A stretch of 64,000 nt of DNA from Actinobacteria bacterium OV320 (GCA_001298545.1 LJCX01000018.1:1-64000); one strand, 5' to 3'; counted from the stretch's first letter, positions 8,401-17,866 are shown. The notes: generated by a model not told the origin, from the letters alone. Numbers and translations: made by a program.

Positions 8401-10735
8401 GTCCATGGCCGCCGGCATCGACAAGGCCAACGGCTTCGGGAAATCCCTGATCAACGCCAACGGCACTCTGAACACGACCACCAAGAACGGCCAGCAGCTG
8501 TTCAACACGTTCAACACGATGGCCGACGGGGCGTCCAACGCCGCGGTAGCCGCCTACGACCTGGCCCAGTCCCAGGGCAAGGGACTGCCCGACTCCCTGG
8601 CGGCCGCCCGACGCGAGATGCAGACCTCCCGCGACGCCGCGGTGAAACTCGCGCAGGGCTACGGCCTGACCGAGACGCAGGCCGGCGCAGTCGCTGACTC
8701 CCTCGGCCTGATCCCCGGCCAGGTATCCATCCTGCTGTCCACCGAGGGAGTCGACTCCACCCTCGCCGAGCTGCTCGCCGTACAGGCGGAATTCGAGCAG
8801 TTCCCGAACCAGAAGACCATCAAGGTCGACGCGCTCGGCGACCAGGCGAAGCAGGAGCTCGAAGACCTCGGCTACCAGATCCAGCTAATCCCCGGCACCC
8901 GCGAATACAAGATCACTGCGCCGACACAGGCAGCACGTTCCCAACTGGACCTGCTGATCGGCGCCCTGTCCAAGGTCCCCGACGGCAAGGACGTCAAGGT
9001 CGACGTCGACAAAGCCGTAGCCGTTGAGGGCCTCAACGAGGTCATCGCCAAAATAAAGGCGACGCCGAAGGGCAAGTCCGTCACGGTCAAGACCCTCAAT
9101 GCGACCGCCATCACGGCCCTTGAAGCGGTCGGCTTCAAGACCAGGACTCTGCCCGACGGACGCGTCGTCGTCACCGCAGCAACCGGCACCGCCATCAGCA
9201 ACATCGGAGCCGTCCAGGCAGCCCGCAACGGCCTGTCCGACAAATCCATCACGATCACTGTCACCAAGCGGACCATCCTCGAAACGATCGGATCCCAGCC
9301 CGCCTCCGACGCCGCGTCCGCCATCCAGAAGCAGGCCGACAACCTTCGCAAGGCAGACGGCGGCACCGTCGACTTCTACGCCGGCGGAGGCGTCCGCCGC
9401 GCCACCGGCACACCTGGCGACCGGCCCAACCAGCACACGGCACAGCTTGCCCCTGCCGGCTCCTATCGCGTGTGGGGAGAGCGGGAGACAGAGGGCGAGG
9501 GCTACGTACCTTTCCGGCGGTCCGCACGCGGCAGGTCCCGGTCCATCACCGAAGAGATCGTCCGCCGCCTTGGCGGGAACCCGGCGGGCATCCAGTGGAA
9601 CGCCGACGGCAACGTCACCGACTGGCGCTACGACCCCAACACCGGCTCCCTGTACTCCGCGTCCGATGCCGGATCGGCCGGCCACAAAACGAAGAAGGTG
9701 AAGGTCAAGGGCAAGGTCAAGGAGATCGACTACTTCGACCTGGGCGCGGTCGAGAAGAAGCTCAAGTCGATCTCTGCGGCGACCACCACCTGGAACAAGG
9801 ACCTCGCCAAGGTCGCCGACCGGGCAGGCGGCGACGTCGCCGAAGCCCTTGCCTCGATGGGCGAAGAGGGCAAACAGCTCGCCCACAAGATGGCCACCGG
9901 CTCGACCGCCTACATCAACCAGATGTCGGCCGCCCTGCGCAACCTCCAGGCCACCGCCAAAGCCTCCCTCACCGACTACACCCGCCAGCTCACCAAGGCC
10001 AACACGCTCAACAAGGCGTTCTCCGACAACCTCGCCACCCTCGCCGCGCAGGGCTTCGGAGACCTGGCCGGACAGCTCGCTGAACAGAACGACGCAGCCG
10101 CCCAGCAGCTCGCCGCAGCAGCCGTCAAAGACAAGTCGAAGGCGACCTCGGCGAACAAGCAGGCCAAGACCGCGAACGCGGCACTCACCGCCGACCAGGT
10201 CACCGAACTCGTCCAGATCATCGCCGCCATCAGCACCTCCAAGACCGGCATCCACGACGTCGCCGGGAAGACCGGCCTGGGCGAAGACGAGATCATCACC
10301 GTTGCCACCAAGGCCAAAGCCCAGATCAGCAAGTCCCTGGGCACGCGCGCGGCGAAGTTCCTCACCGACCTGGGCCGCGCCGGGCAGGGCCTGTCCTACG
10401 CCAACGGCGGCATCCGCGCCGGCATGTACGCCACCCAGGGTGGCATCATCCGCTTCGCCGAACCCGAGACCCACGGCGAGGCCCTGATCCCCCTCGGCCC
10501 GAACAAGCGACGGGCCGCGCTGCCGGTCCTCGCTGACGTCGCCCGTCGCTTCGGCGTGGGGATGACCGACGCGTCCGCATCCCGGCCGGTCGTCATCGTC
10601 CAAGGCGGCGGCGACACCCACGTCAGCGTGACCGCGGTCCGCACCGGCGCCACCGCATCAGACATCGGGGCGCAGGTCGGACGGTCCGTCCGCCGTACCC
10701 GCAGGGGAGGGGTGGCAGCCCGTGCCGGATACTGA
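5462..10735 (+). CDS. Tail tape measure protein
   Basis: This 1757-residue protein is the longest gene product and sets tail length. The GTG start follows GGAAGGGAGGG. Residues 1-160 are a charged helical repeat with recurring SDARTAARRL units. About residues 165-500 match the TP901-type tape-measure domain (a hydrophobic TGGAFVMGGAELL segment, then MAEAMVELAKAG-like and GKAGILGQTAGTTLRGMMA sequences). The middle contains membrane-like Ala/Gly-rich segments near residues 640-780. Two beta-rich repeats follow (KTIKVDALGD and KSVTVKTLNATA), and the last 250 residues are helical. It ends 14 bases inside the next gene. Confidence 0.93.
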   Translation: MANWNLSVDIRGHGNDLAQSLKSSAKHARTLGTAARTAKTEVRELGAAANAAGRHIRTLGSDARTAARRLNSLGSDARTAARRLGQYGDAAQRAQRHVNALGDDSRTAGRQLARMSGQIDTAVRDLLRLADAARRADSRLNHVGGGVNGIRRYADETGRARREMAHLATLLTGGAFVMGGAELLKMGGEYQQAMNTFGAVTGATQMQMQRASATADQLGNDLSLPAATASDAAEAMVELAKAGFRTDQAISASRASLVLASAAQVNAADSAKYLGDMMDQFGMGADQASVAADTLAATANAASGDIIDIYYAMKYAGPVAHGLGVNMQETAAAVGMLGKAGILGQTAGTTLRGMMANLASPTKQMTQGLEAMGIQAWDAQGNFKGLRYVIDGLSKAQHRMTQKDFAAAVKKSMGKPAMSGAIALAHQGVDSFDALMAAVSETGAASDIAAAKGKGLAGAMLQLKTQAKQTGLTIYNGMAPGLEFLVRGITGGLSKATPAIKDFFDYLNDAATLFGPDLAAAAREEFSGIADAAHDMMDPFKDLGGDAIASGLHLLLSAGQLAIQVLKNLAQAAEPVVEALSGLAGEGGTVASTLDMVVSVLDLAANAAGSLSGVLVPIGHVVGTLVNAFAGLPGPIQQFVLAAMLTSRIQPRMASLATTVSGRVTTAFGSLNAQMAVQRSLAAAAGMSLSRYGAAMAVLQTRVPVIGRMGESFRTAAAAGTGFTGTLRGIGAASLTATRALGGGLVGALGGPWGLAITAATVGLGFLATSQQKAAAAAAEHQQQISSLSAALRESNGVVDESVRAIATENLMQTKVKTTLDGQQRLVDLARKAKVPMSALVDAYTDQGNSLSKLQKELKATAEAQKTTVMDPETGQSSTAFTVQGQAAEDLRGTLSGLSGDFQKAAADAKSYNEGVNGTGDGVSAYGRLKDAVAALADKTGDADSRTRALREALDLLSGGSVSLQAAQARVNEAISNANESMAAGIDKANGFGKSLINANGTLNTTTKNGQQLFNTFNTMADGASNAAVAAYDLAQSQGKGLPDSLAAARREMQTSRDAAVKLAQGYGLTETQAGAVADSLGLIPGQVSILLSTEGVDSTLAELLAVQAEFEQFPNQKTIKVDALGDQAKQELEDLGYQIQLIPGTREYKITAPTQAARSQLDLLIGALSKVPDGKDVKVDVDKAVAVEGLNEVIAKIKATPKGKSVTVKTLNATAITALEAVGFKTRTLPDGRVVVTAATGTAISNIGAVQAARNGLSDKSITITVTKRTILETIGSQPASDAASAIQKQADNLRKADGGTVDFYAGGGVRRATGTPGDRPNQHTAQLAPAGSYRVWGERETEGEGYVPFRRSARGRSRSITEEIVRRLGGNPAGIQWNADGNVTDWRYDPNTGSLYSASDAGSAGHKTKKVKVKGKVKEIDYFDLGAVEKKLKSISAATTTWNKDLAKVADRAGGDVAEALASMGEEGKQLAHKMATGSTAYINQMSAALRNLQATAKASLTDYTRQLTKANTLNKAFSDNLATLAAQGFGDLAGQLAEQNDAAAQQLAAAAVKDKSKATSANKQAKTANAALTADQVTELVQIIAAISTSKTGIHDVAGKTGLGEDEIITVATKAKAQISKSLGTRAAKFLTDLGRAGQGLSYANGGIRAGMYATQGGIIRFAEPETHGEALIPLGPNKRRAALPVLADVARRFGVGMTDASASRPVVIVQGGGDTHVSVTAVRTGATASDIGAQVGRSVRRTRRGGVAARAGY

Positions 10736-11624
10736 ACTCGCAGACTGGCAGTACGACCTCGGGGGCGTACTGATCGGCGCCGGGACCACGGTCAACGTCA
10801 TCGAGACCACCGGACTGGGACGGCCCCCGGTCCGGGACGCCGACGTCGACCAGCCGTCCATGGACGGCATGTTCGCCGGCCCGGACTTCTGGGCCGCCCG
10901 GCAGGTCCAGATCGACGCCGCGATCAAGGCGCCCGGGGAGCCGGACGCCTGCCACGACATGATCGCCGCCCTCCAGGCAGCCTCCGACACGGCGGCAGTC
11001 CGTCTGGTCGGAGGGCAGGGGATGACGTTCCGGCTGAAGCGACCCGGTCGCCCGGTGAAGCGCCTCACGGGCCGTCTGCGGAAGCTGGACCCGGAGTACG
11101 GGCAGGTCATCCACGGCTACGTGCCCTTGGACATCGAGTTCGTCGCCCACGACCCCGTCTTCTACGCCGACGCCGAGACCACGACCGAACTCCCGCTGGG
11201 CTGGCTCACCGGCGGCGGATTCGCAGCGCCGATCATCGCACCGATCGTCGTGCAGGACGGCACCGTCGCCGCCGACCGGCCCGGCTGGGTCACCAACAGC
11301 GGTGATGCCGAAGCCTGGCCCGTCATCCGCATCACCGGTCCATGCTCCAACGTCACCATCACCCACGCCGCGACCGGCCGCACCCTCGCCCTGCCCACCC
11401 TCACTCTGGCCGCCGGACGGTGGGTTGAGATCGACACCCGGCCCGGCTACCGCACCGTCACCTGGGACAACGGCGGCAACGCCTCCACCGTCCTGTCCCC
11501 AGCCTCCCGCCTCGACCTCTTCTCCCTGCCACCCGGACAGTCCGAGATGCGCTGGACCGCCTTCGACGCCACCAACACCGCCCGCCTCCGCCTGACCTGG
11601 CGCGACGCATACATAGCCCTGTGA
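10722..11624 (+). CDS. Distal tail protein (Dit-like)
   Basis: This 300-residue protein starts at a GTG inside the end of the tape measure gene. The N-terminal half has the pattern of a distal tail protein: a short beta start around YDLGGVLIGAGTTVNV, the loop DVDQPSMDGMFAG and a ring-forming beta domain ending near YGQVIHGYVPLDIEFVAHDP. The C-terminal half is a galectin-like beta-sandwich (WPVIRITGPCSNVTITHAATG). This two-domain plan and the position after the tape measure are typical of Dit proteins, which join tail tube and baseplate. Confidence 0.75.
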   Translation: MPDTELADWQYDLGGVLIGAGTTVNVIETTGLGRPPVRDADVDQPSMDGMFAGPDFWAARQVQIDAAIKAPGEPDACHDMIAALQAASDTAAVRLVGGQGMTFRLKRPGRPVKRLTGRLRKLDPEYGQVIHGYVPLDIEFVAHDPVFYADAETTTELPLGWLTGGGFAAPIIAPIVVQDGTVAADRPGWVTNSGDAEAWPVIRITGPCSNVTITHAATGRTLALPTLTLAAGRWVEIDTRPGYRTVTWDNGGNASTVLSPASRLDLFSLPPGQSEMRWTAFDATNTARLRLTWRDAYIAL

Positions 11625-11631
11625 GGACACC

Positions 11632-12570
11632 GTGACCCTCTACCAAGTGCCGATCCTCACCAACGGCGCCACCCACTCAGCAGAACAGTTCCGCGCCATG
11701 GTCCAAGACCTCGCCCGCGGCAGCGAAGGCATCACCGCCGGAACCGACCTGAAGGTCACCCAGCTCGGCACCCCGGGCGGGGGAGTACAGATCGCTGAGG
11801 GATCGGCTGTCATCCGCGGCCGCGTGAGCGCTTTCCAGGGCACCTACACCTCCCGCAACCAGGGTGCGGCCACCGTCAGCATTGCCTCCCAGGGCGCGGG
11901 GTCCGGGCGCTCCGACATGGTCATCCTGCGCGTCGAAGACCCGCAGTACGAGGGAACCCTGGACCCGGTCACCCAGCCGATCAACTACTTCCAGGTCCTC
12001 TCCAACGTCTCATCCAGCGCCACCACCATCCCGGGCGGCCTGACCGGAATCCCCCTGGCGCGCATCGACATCCCTGCGTCCACGTCGACCATCACCAACG
12101 CCATGGTCGTCGACTTGCGACAGATCGCGAACCCGCGCCGGCAGTCCCTCCAGTACGTCCACTCGCCGACCGGCACGTCCACCGCCATCAACAACTCCAA
12201 CGGCACGTACGCGTACTTCTCCACCGAGGCCGGCTGGTCCGTGCCCATCCCGTCCTGGGCGTCGCAGGCCATCGTCTCCATCGACCTTGCCCAAATCCGG
12301 TACACCACCGCCGCGTTCATCGGCAGCCTGCGCGCCACGTTCGGCGCCTCCCTCACGCTCCAGGCTGTGATCCTCGACGACAACCAGACCGCCATCCGCA
12401 GGGCCACCACCTTCGTCGCCGACACCCTGACCATCCCGGACGCCTACCGAGGCACCAGCCAGCTCCTGCGCCCCCAGGCCACCGGAACCACCGGCAACAC
12501 AGGCGTCGTGTCCGTCGACGCGTCCACCACGCTGCGGTACAACGTCGAATTCATCGAGGCGCCGCGGTGA
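11632..12570 (+). CDS. Minor tail / baseplate protein
   Basis: This 312-residue protein has a GTG start behind GAGGAC. It is beta-rich throughout with an N-terminal segment YQVPILTNGATHSAEQFR, a serine/threonine-rich middle (TGTSTAINNSNGTY) and a C-terminal beta domain. Similar proteins in actinophages follow Dit and contribute to the tail tip or host recognition. No enzymatic motif is visible. It is coupled to the next gene by a GTGA overlap. Confidence 0.65.
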   Translation: MTLYQVPILTNGATHSAEQFRAMVQDLARGSEGITAGTDLKVTQLGTPGGGVQIAEGSAVIRGRVSAFQGTYTSRNQGAATVSIASQGAGSGRSDMVILRVEDPQYEGTLDPVTQPINYFQVLSNVSSSATTIPGGLTGIPLARIDIPASTSTITNAMVVDLRQIANPRRQSLQYVHSPTGTSTAINNSNGTYAYFSTEAGWSVPIPSWASQAIVSIDLAQIRYTTAAFIGSLRATFGASLTLQAVILDDNQTAIRRATTFVADTLTIPDAYRGTSQLLRPQATGTTGNTGVVSVDASTTLRYNVEFIEAPR

Positions 12571-13676
12571 CCGTCACCCCACCCGTACGGGTCCTCACCC
12601 AGCACGCCCTCACCGGGGAGTGGCTGTCTACCGCCCTCCCCGTTGTAGACCTGGAGTACGGGCCCGAGCTGTCCGGCCCGGGCAGTCTGTCCGGGAAGCT
12701 GTCGCCGCGGCTGGTGTCGTCCAACCCGACCCTCGCCGACCCCGGGACGACCTGCATCTACGTGGAGTCCTCCGACGGCGAAATCCAGTGGGGCGGCCTC
12801 ATCTGGGACGTCCGCGCCCAGGGCAACAACTACGCCTTCGAAGCCGCGTCCTGGTCGTCGTACCTGCAAAAGCGGTTCGACCTCGACGGCCAGCACGGCG
12901 GCCGCGGACCCTACGTCAACGCCGACCGCTGCGACGTCATCCGCAACGCCTGGGAGTACGCCCAGTCCATCCCCGACGGTGACCTGGGCGTCGTCGTCGA
13001 CGACACCGTCTCCACGTCGAAGATCGGCACCCCGGCAGAGCCGTACAACTCGTTCTGGTACGACGTGAAATGCCTCGGCGACCAGGTCGACGAGATGGTC
13101 ACCGACCAGGCCACCCCCGAGTACACGTGCACCACCACCTGGAACGCCGACAAGACCGACGTCGTCAAGCGCATCCGGCTGGGCTGGCCGCGCCTCGGAC
13201 GCCGCCGCAACGACATCCAGTTCGCCTCCGGCGTCAACATCATCGAAGACCCCGAGAAAGTCATCGCCGGAGACGACTACGCCCAGGTCGTCATCGGTAC
13301 CGGCGCCGGAGACGGCAGCGCCAAGATCCGGCAGATCTCCGCCGTCCGCAACGGCCGCCTCCGCCTCGAGGCCGCCGCCAGCTTCCCCGAGCTGAACGGA
13401 ACCGACACCGTCGGCCAACGAACCGACTGGGAACGCGCCTGGCGCCAGACCATGGGCGCCGTCGGCCAGGTCACCATCCGCAACACCGACACCGCCCCCT
13501 TCGGGTCCTGGCAGGTCGGAGACGACGTCTACACCCGCATCTACAACGCGTGGACCGAGTACACCGGCTGGTGCCGCGTCACCGGCTGGACCATGAAACC
13601 CGCCGCCACGGGCGGCCCCCAGGCCGTCATCGATCTGAAACCTTCCGCCATGTACCAGTACGGAGGCGTCGCCTGA
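12567..13676 (+). CDS. Baseplate hub-like minor tail protein (Gp37-like)
   Basis: This 369-residue protein resembles the ReqiPepy6 Gp37-like group of actinophage tail proteins. Signs are the opening beta domain (LTGEWLSTALPVVDLEYGPE), the phrase PGTTCIYVESSDGEIQWGGL, the conserved-looking WSSYLQKRFD, and a closing domain with GSWQVGDDVYTRI and WTEYTGWCRVTGW. Such proteins form the hub to which fibres attach, comparable in role to T4 gp27. The GTG start overlaps the previous stop. Confidence 0.75.
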   Translation: MTVTPPVRVLTQHALTGEWLSTALPVVDLEYGPELSGPGSLSGKLSPRLVSSNPTLADPGTTCIYVESSDGEIQWGGLIWDVRAQGNNYAFEAASWSSYLQKRFDLDGQHGGRGPYVNADRCDVIRNAWEYAQSIPDGDLGVVVDDTVSTSKIGTPAEPYNSFWYDVKCLGDQVDEMVTDQATPEYTCTTTWNADKTDVVKRIRLGWPRLGRRRNDIQFASGVNIIEDPEKVIAGDDYAQVVIGTGAGDGSAKIRQISAVRNGRLRLEAAASFPELNGTDTVGQRTDWERAWRQTMGAVGQVTIRNTDTAPFGSWQVGDDVYTRIYNAWTEYTGWCRVTGWTMKPAATGGPQAVIDLKPSAMYQYGGVA

Positions 13677-15523
13677 TGGACATCGGACGCAAGCTCGCCG
13701 AGATGGAGGCCCGCCTCAACCGCATCGAGCGGTCCTCACGCCTCTCTCACGCCGCCCTCGACAACACGGCCATCACCGTCAAGGACAGCCTGGGAACAGT
13801 CCGGGGCGCGATCGGCATGCAGCCCGACGGCACCATCGGCCTCATCGCCGTCGACGGCCCGCCGCCCGGCGCCCCCACCACCCCGGTCGTCACCCCGTCC
13901 ATCGGCGGCCTGCGCATCGTCTGGGACGGCACTCTCGCCGACGGGACTGCCCTGCCGGCCGACTTTGACCACGTCGCCGTCCACGTCTCCACCAGCCCTG
14001 GCTTCACCCCCTCTGCCGCCACATTCGTCGGCACCATCACCCGCTCCGGCACCGGCGGCATGCTCCCCGTCACCCCCCTGCCGTACGTCGCGCACTACGT
14101 CGTCCTCCTCGCCGTGAACTCCTCCGGCATCGCAGGCCCGCCTTCTGCCGAGACCGCGGCCACCCCGGTCCAGGTCGAAGGGCCCGACCTCACCGTGGGG
14201 TCCGTCACCGCGGCCGCCATCGAAGCCGGGGCCATCACCGCCGAAAAGCTGGAGGCCATCCTCCAGCTCGTCACCCGCATCGTCGCCGGGAACCCGGCGG
14301 GGGCCCGGGTCGAACTCAACGAGGACGGCCTGCGGGTCTACGACGGATCCGGCGTCCTCGTCATCCAGTTCAACTCCGCCGACGGCTCAGCCGTGTTCAC
14401 TGGCGACATCACCGGATCCGACATCACCGGCAGCACCATCACGGGAACCACCGTCACCGGTGGCCTGCTCCGTACAGCCACCAGCGGCGAACGCATCACG
14501 ATCAACGAGAGCAACGCCAACAAGATCTTCATCTATGACTCAACCGGATCGATCGTCACCTCCGTCACCCCCACCGGGATCAGCCTGGCAGGGCCCGCCG
14601 GCAACGTCATGGCCATCAGCCCGGCCACCACCATCCCCTCCCTGCGCTGGTTCAACTCAGCCCAGACCAAATCCGCACGAACCCAGGCCAGTGAAGACGG
14701 CAGCGGAAACGTCTCCCTCGAGTCGGTCACCAGCAAGTTCGCCGACGGCGGCCCCTACAGCGACCTGATCTGGCACCACTACATGGGCAAGGACCAGGCG
14801 TTCATCGAGCGCATGCGCGACGACGGCACCTTCACCACCTACATCGGCGGCTCCCTCTCCCTCGCGCCCGGGTATGCCCGGCTGCAACTCAACAACACCG
14901 ACAGCCCAACACTGGGAAGCAAGATGTCGATGGAACCCGCCCTCGGCTACGTCGACAACGCCCGCTTCCAGGTCCTCGCCCCCGCGTCATCAAACTCCGC
15001 GTTTTACGTGCAAGGCGTCACCGCGCACACCGGCTACCTGCTGCGCGCCTACCGCGACGCGGACATGTTCCTCGTCGACAAGGACGGCAACACCACCATC
15101 GCCGGCGGCCTGGCGGTCGCCACCACCACGTGGACGTCCTGGACCCCGGCCATTACCAACGGCGGATCCGCCACATACGCCATCCGGGACGGCTGGTACT
15201 ACAAGATCGGCAAGCTGGTCTACATCGAGGCCTACATCACCCTGTCCGCGCTCGGAACCGGCACCACCGGCATCACCATCAGCCTCCCTTCCACCCCCTA
15301 CCGCGGGTCCGCGAACCGACGCCAGTACATCGGCGTCTACCTCGGCGGTATCGCCGCCGGCACCAACTCATCCGTGGGCGGCCACGGCGTCTGCCTCATC
15401 CAGCCCGGCGGCTCCGGTGCCCTCCTGGATCAGGTTCGCGGCCCGACGGACATCCAAGTCCGGGGCGAGAACCTGTCCGCGACCGCGACGATGACCATCA
15501 ACGGCTGGTACCGGGAAGCCTGA
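13676..15523 (+). CDS. Minor tail protein / tail fibre
   Basis: This 615-residue protein starts at an ATG overlapping the previous stop. Residues 1-30 form a short coiled coil (LAEMEARLNRIERSS), followed by a fibronectin-III-like domain around residues 65-160 (TTPVVTPSIGGLRIVW; VNSSGIAGPPSAET). A linker with ITAEKLEAILQLVTRIVAG follows, as in many tail-tip proteins. A repetitive beta region (GDITGSDITGSTITGTTVTG) and a C-terminal beta domain (WTSWTPAITNGGSATYAIR) complete it, the latter found at the ends of fibre proteins of Gram-positive phages. It probably binds the host surface. Confidence 0.75.
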   Translation: MDIGRKLAEMEARLNRIERSSRLSHAALDNTAITVKDSLGTVRGAIGMQPDGTIGLIAVDGPPPGAPTTPVVTPSIGGLRIVWDGTLADGTALPADFDHVAVHVSTSPGFTPSAATFVGTITRSGTGGMLPVTPLPYVAHYVVLLAVNSSGIAGPPSAETAATPVQVEGPDLTVGSVTAAAIEAGAITAEKLEAILQLVTRIVAGNPAGARVELNEDGLRVYDGSGVLVIQFNSADGSAVFTGDITGSDITGSTITGTTVTGGLLRTATSGERITINESNANKIFIYDSTGSIVTSVTPTGISLAGPAGNVMAISPATTIPSLRWFNSAQTKSARTQASEDGSGNVSLESVTSKFADGGPYSDLIWHHYMGKDQAFIERMRDDGTFTTYIGGSLSLAPGYARLQLNNTDSPTLGSKMSMEPALGYVDNARFQVLAPASSNSAFYVQGVTAHTGYLLRAYRDADMFLVDKDGNTTIAGGLAVATTTWTSWTPAITNGGSATYAIRDGWYYKIGKLVYIEAYITLSALGTGTTGITISLPSTPYRGSANRRQYIGVYLGGIAAGTNSSVGGHGVCLIQPGGSGALLDQVRGPTDIQVRGENLSATATMTINGWYREA

Positions 15524-15538
15524 CCAGGTGCCTGGCCA

Positions 15539-15552
15539 GCAGGGGCAACACG
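15539..15552 (+). repeat. 14-bp asymmetric motif, copy 1
   Basis: GCAGGGGCAACACG lies 16 bases after the fibre gene stop and 132 bases before the protease gene. The identical 14-mer occurs at 39959 on this strand and at 58104 and 59168 on the other strand, each time in a gap upstream of a gene and pointing the way that gene is read. Confidence 0.7.
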
Positions 15553-15684
15553 GGCTTCGTACGCCCGTACCCTGATCAGCAGGGCGACCCTCCGCCCTGC
15601 ACCACCCCCGAGGGACGGCCGCACCACAGCGGCCCGCAACGTTTCAGACGGCTCTGGGCGCGGGGAGTGCAGGAGTCCGGGCGA

Positions 15685-16509
15685 GTGCCCGATCTCGACA
15701 TCACACGGTATGACGTGACCGGCCCATTCGGCCGGCACCTCGTGCTGGACCCGCGCAGCCTCGCCTACCGGCCGCGGCCCGCCGGGCGACGCCTGCACCC
15801 CACCGAGTGGGCACCCAAGATCCCAGTCCTCAACCAGCAGAACCTGCTGTCCCAGGGAATCCACACCAGCCGCCGGTACATCGGCGTCGACGACGTGGAC
15901 GCCCTCGGCTCCTGCACCGGCAACGCGGCCACCGCAGCCGTATCGATCCTCCACGACGCCGACACGCTCGAGGCCGCCGACCTCGTCACCACCGACCCGG
16001 CACTGGCCGAATCGTGGGCGATCGGCCTGTACGCCGAAGCCACCCGCCAAGACCAGTGGCACGACCAGACCTGGCCGGCCGTGGACTGCGGATCCTCCGG
16101 CCTCGGCGTCGCCAAGGCACTCAAGGCGCGCGGCCTGATCGACTCCTACCGGCACGCCACCACCGCAGAGGAGCTCTGCACCCTCCTCCAGACCGGTCCG
16201 GTGCTGATGGGGATGCCGTGGCACGAGGACTTCTTCGACCCGCCCGGCCGTACCGCGCTCCTGGACGACCTCCCCAACTGGCAGAACTCTCCCGTCGCCG
16301 GCGGCCACGAAGTCTGCATCACCGCCCTTGAGCACCTCACCTACACCGCGGACGGCGGGCTCGACTACGCCCACACCATCCTGCGGGTCGTCAATTCCTG
16401 GTCAGCGGCCTGGGGCGACCACGGCTTCTTCCGCCTCTCCCTCGCCGCATACCGCGAGCTTCGCAACCAGATCGACCTCATCCAACCCCGCCTCACCAGC
16501 AACCGCTGA
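15685..16509 (+). CDS. Papain-like (C1A) cysteine protease
   Basis: This 274-residue protein has the ordered catalytic pattern of papain-family proteases: Cys77 in GSCTGNA, His208 in GGHEVCITAL, and Asn237 in VVNSWSAAWGDHGFFRLS (compare the NSWG box). NQQ around residues 52-54 may supply the oxyanion Gln, although the spacing to Cys77 is longer than usual. The GTG at 15685 follows AGGAG by nine bases. No signal peptide is present. It lies between the last fibre gene and the endolysin, so it may be a virion-associated or lysis-linked protease, or a tail maturation enzyme. Function in phages of this type is not established. Confidence 0.75.
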   Translation: MPDLDITRYDVTGPFGRHLVLDPRSLAYRPRPAGRRLHPTEWAPKIPVLNQQNLLSQGIHTSRRYIGVDDVDALGSCTGNAATAAVSILHDADTLEAADLVTTDPALAESWAIGLYAEATRQDQWHDQTWPAVDCGSSGLGVAKALKARGLIDSYRHATTAEELCTLLQTGPVLMGMPWHEDFFDPPGRTALLDDLPNWQNSPVAGGHEVCITALEHLTYTADGGLDYAHTILRVVNSWSAAWGDHGFFRLSLAAYRELRNQIDLIQPRLTSNR

Positions 16510-16535
16510 CCGGCGCCCCACGAAGGAGACCCACG

Positions 16536-17825
16536 ATGGGCGAGCCCCGACCCCTCGAGGACGACATAAGCCAGGAACGGCAAGCCGCCCTCCTGACCGC
16601 CACCGGCAACGGGCCCACCGTCCGCAACGAAGAGGAGCTCCTGGCCGACAAGTACGGCCCGGCCGACTCCCACGGCGTGTACGGACTCCCCGCCGACGAC
16701 GATGGCGACGAGGCCGTCGGCGACCCGCTGGACGACCAGCCGCGGCGGCTCGGTGGAAACACCGGCGGCCTCGAGAAGATGATCGCTGCCATGGAGACGT
16801 GGCTCGGACTGGGCGAGCCCAACGTCATCCAGGAGTGGTACCGCCAGCGCAACGGCAACGCGTACGCCGGGAACTTCGCCTGGTGCAACGCCACCATCAC
16901 CCGCGCCGCCTACGACTCCGACAACTACGCAGCCGTCTGCTTCGGAATGGACTGGGCGTACACCGTCGCCCACGCCGCCCGCTTCAACACGGACAAGCAG
17001 TGGACCGCGATGACCAACGGCATCCTGAAGTCCGGGATCCGCCGCGGCGACATCGTCTTCTTCGACTGGGACGGCACCTCCGAGATCGGCAAGATCGACC
17101 ACGTCGGCATCGTCACCAGCGTCTCCTCCGACGGCAAGTACGTGTACACGATCGAGGGCAACACGGCGAACGTGTGCGCCCGCCGCGTCCGCGTCGTCGC
17201 CGACATCGCAGGCTTCGGCCGCCCCAAGTACCCGACCACCGGTCCCGTTACCGCGGCCACCCCGGCCCGCTACAAGGTCACCGTCAACGGTCTCGAGTAC
17301 GGATACGGAGCCAAGGGAGACCACATCACCAAGGTCGGTCAGGCGCTGGTGAAGGCAGGATTCGGCAAGCACTACACCGAAGGCCCCGGATCGACCTGGT
17401 CCGACGCCGACACCCGCAACTTCAGCGACTTCCAGAAGTCCCTGGGCTACAAGGGCACCGCGGCTGGCCAGGACGCCGACGGCATCCCGGGATCGTCCAG
17501 CCTGAAGAATCTCCTCGGCACCCTGCCGGCCAAGCCCGCCCCGGCACCGGCACCGGCCAAGCCGCCCACGCCGGTCTACCAGCCGTACCCCGGCAAGGCC
17601 TTCTTCCACGCCGGCCGCTACTCGCCGATCATCACCGCCCTCGGCAGGCGCCTGGTTGCCCTCGGCTACGGCCGCCACTACTCCACCGGCCCTGGACCGA
17701 ACTGGACCAACGCCGACCGGTGGAACGTCCGCGACTTCCAACGCGCACAGGGCTGGACCGGCGACGACGCCGACGGCTACCCGGGCCCCGAGACGTGGAA
17801 GCGCCTCAAGGTTCCGAAGATCTGA
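16536..17825 (+). CDS. Endolysin: CHAP domain plus two peptidoglycan-binding repeats
   Basis: This 429-residue protein degrades the host cell wall. After an acidic N-terminal ~70 residues comes a CHAP domain with Cys117 (FAWCNATITRAAY), His189 (KIDHVGIVTSV) and Glu207/Asn209 (YTIEGNT) as the likely catalytic set. Two related C-terminal repeats (about residues 248-325 and 352-429) share the pattern GRHYSTGPGPNWTNADRWNV...FQ...G...DADGYPGPETWK. These resemble the PG-binding repeats of Streptomyces phage lysins. There is no signal peptide, so a holin is needed; candidates follow directly. Confidence 0.9.
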   Translation: MGEPRPLEDDISQERQAALLTATGNGPTVRNEEELLADKYGPADSHGVYGLPADDDGDEAVGDPLDDQPRRLGGNTGGLEKMIAAMETWLGLGEPNVIQEWYRQRNGNAYAGNFAWCNATITRAAYDSDNYAAVCFGMDWAYTVAHAARFNTDKQWTAMTNGILKSGIRRGDIVFFDWDGTSEIGKIDHVGIVTSVSSDGKYVYTIEGNTANVCARRVRVVADIAGFGRPKYPTTGPVTAATPARYKVTVNGLEYGYGAKGDHITKVGQALVKAGFGKHYTEGPGSTWSDADTRNFSDFQKSLGYKGTAAGQDADGIPGSSSLKNLLGTLPAKPAPAPAPAKPPTPVYQPYPGKAFFHAGRYSPIITALGRRLVALGYGRHYSTGPGPNWTNADRWNVRDFQRAQGWTGDDADGYPGPETWKRLKVPKI

Positions 17826-17866
17826 CCACCCCCCCCTCCACCACCCATCCACAGAAGGAACCCGAC

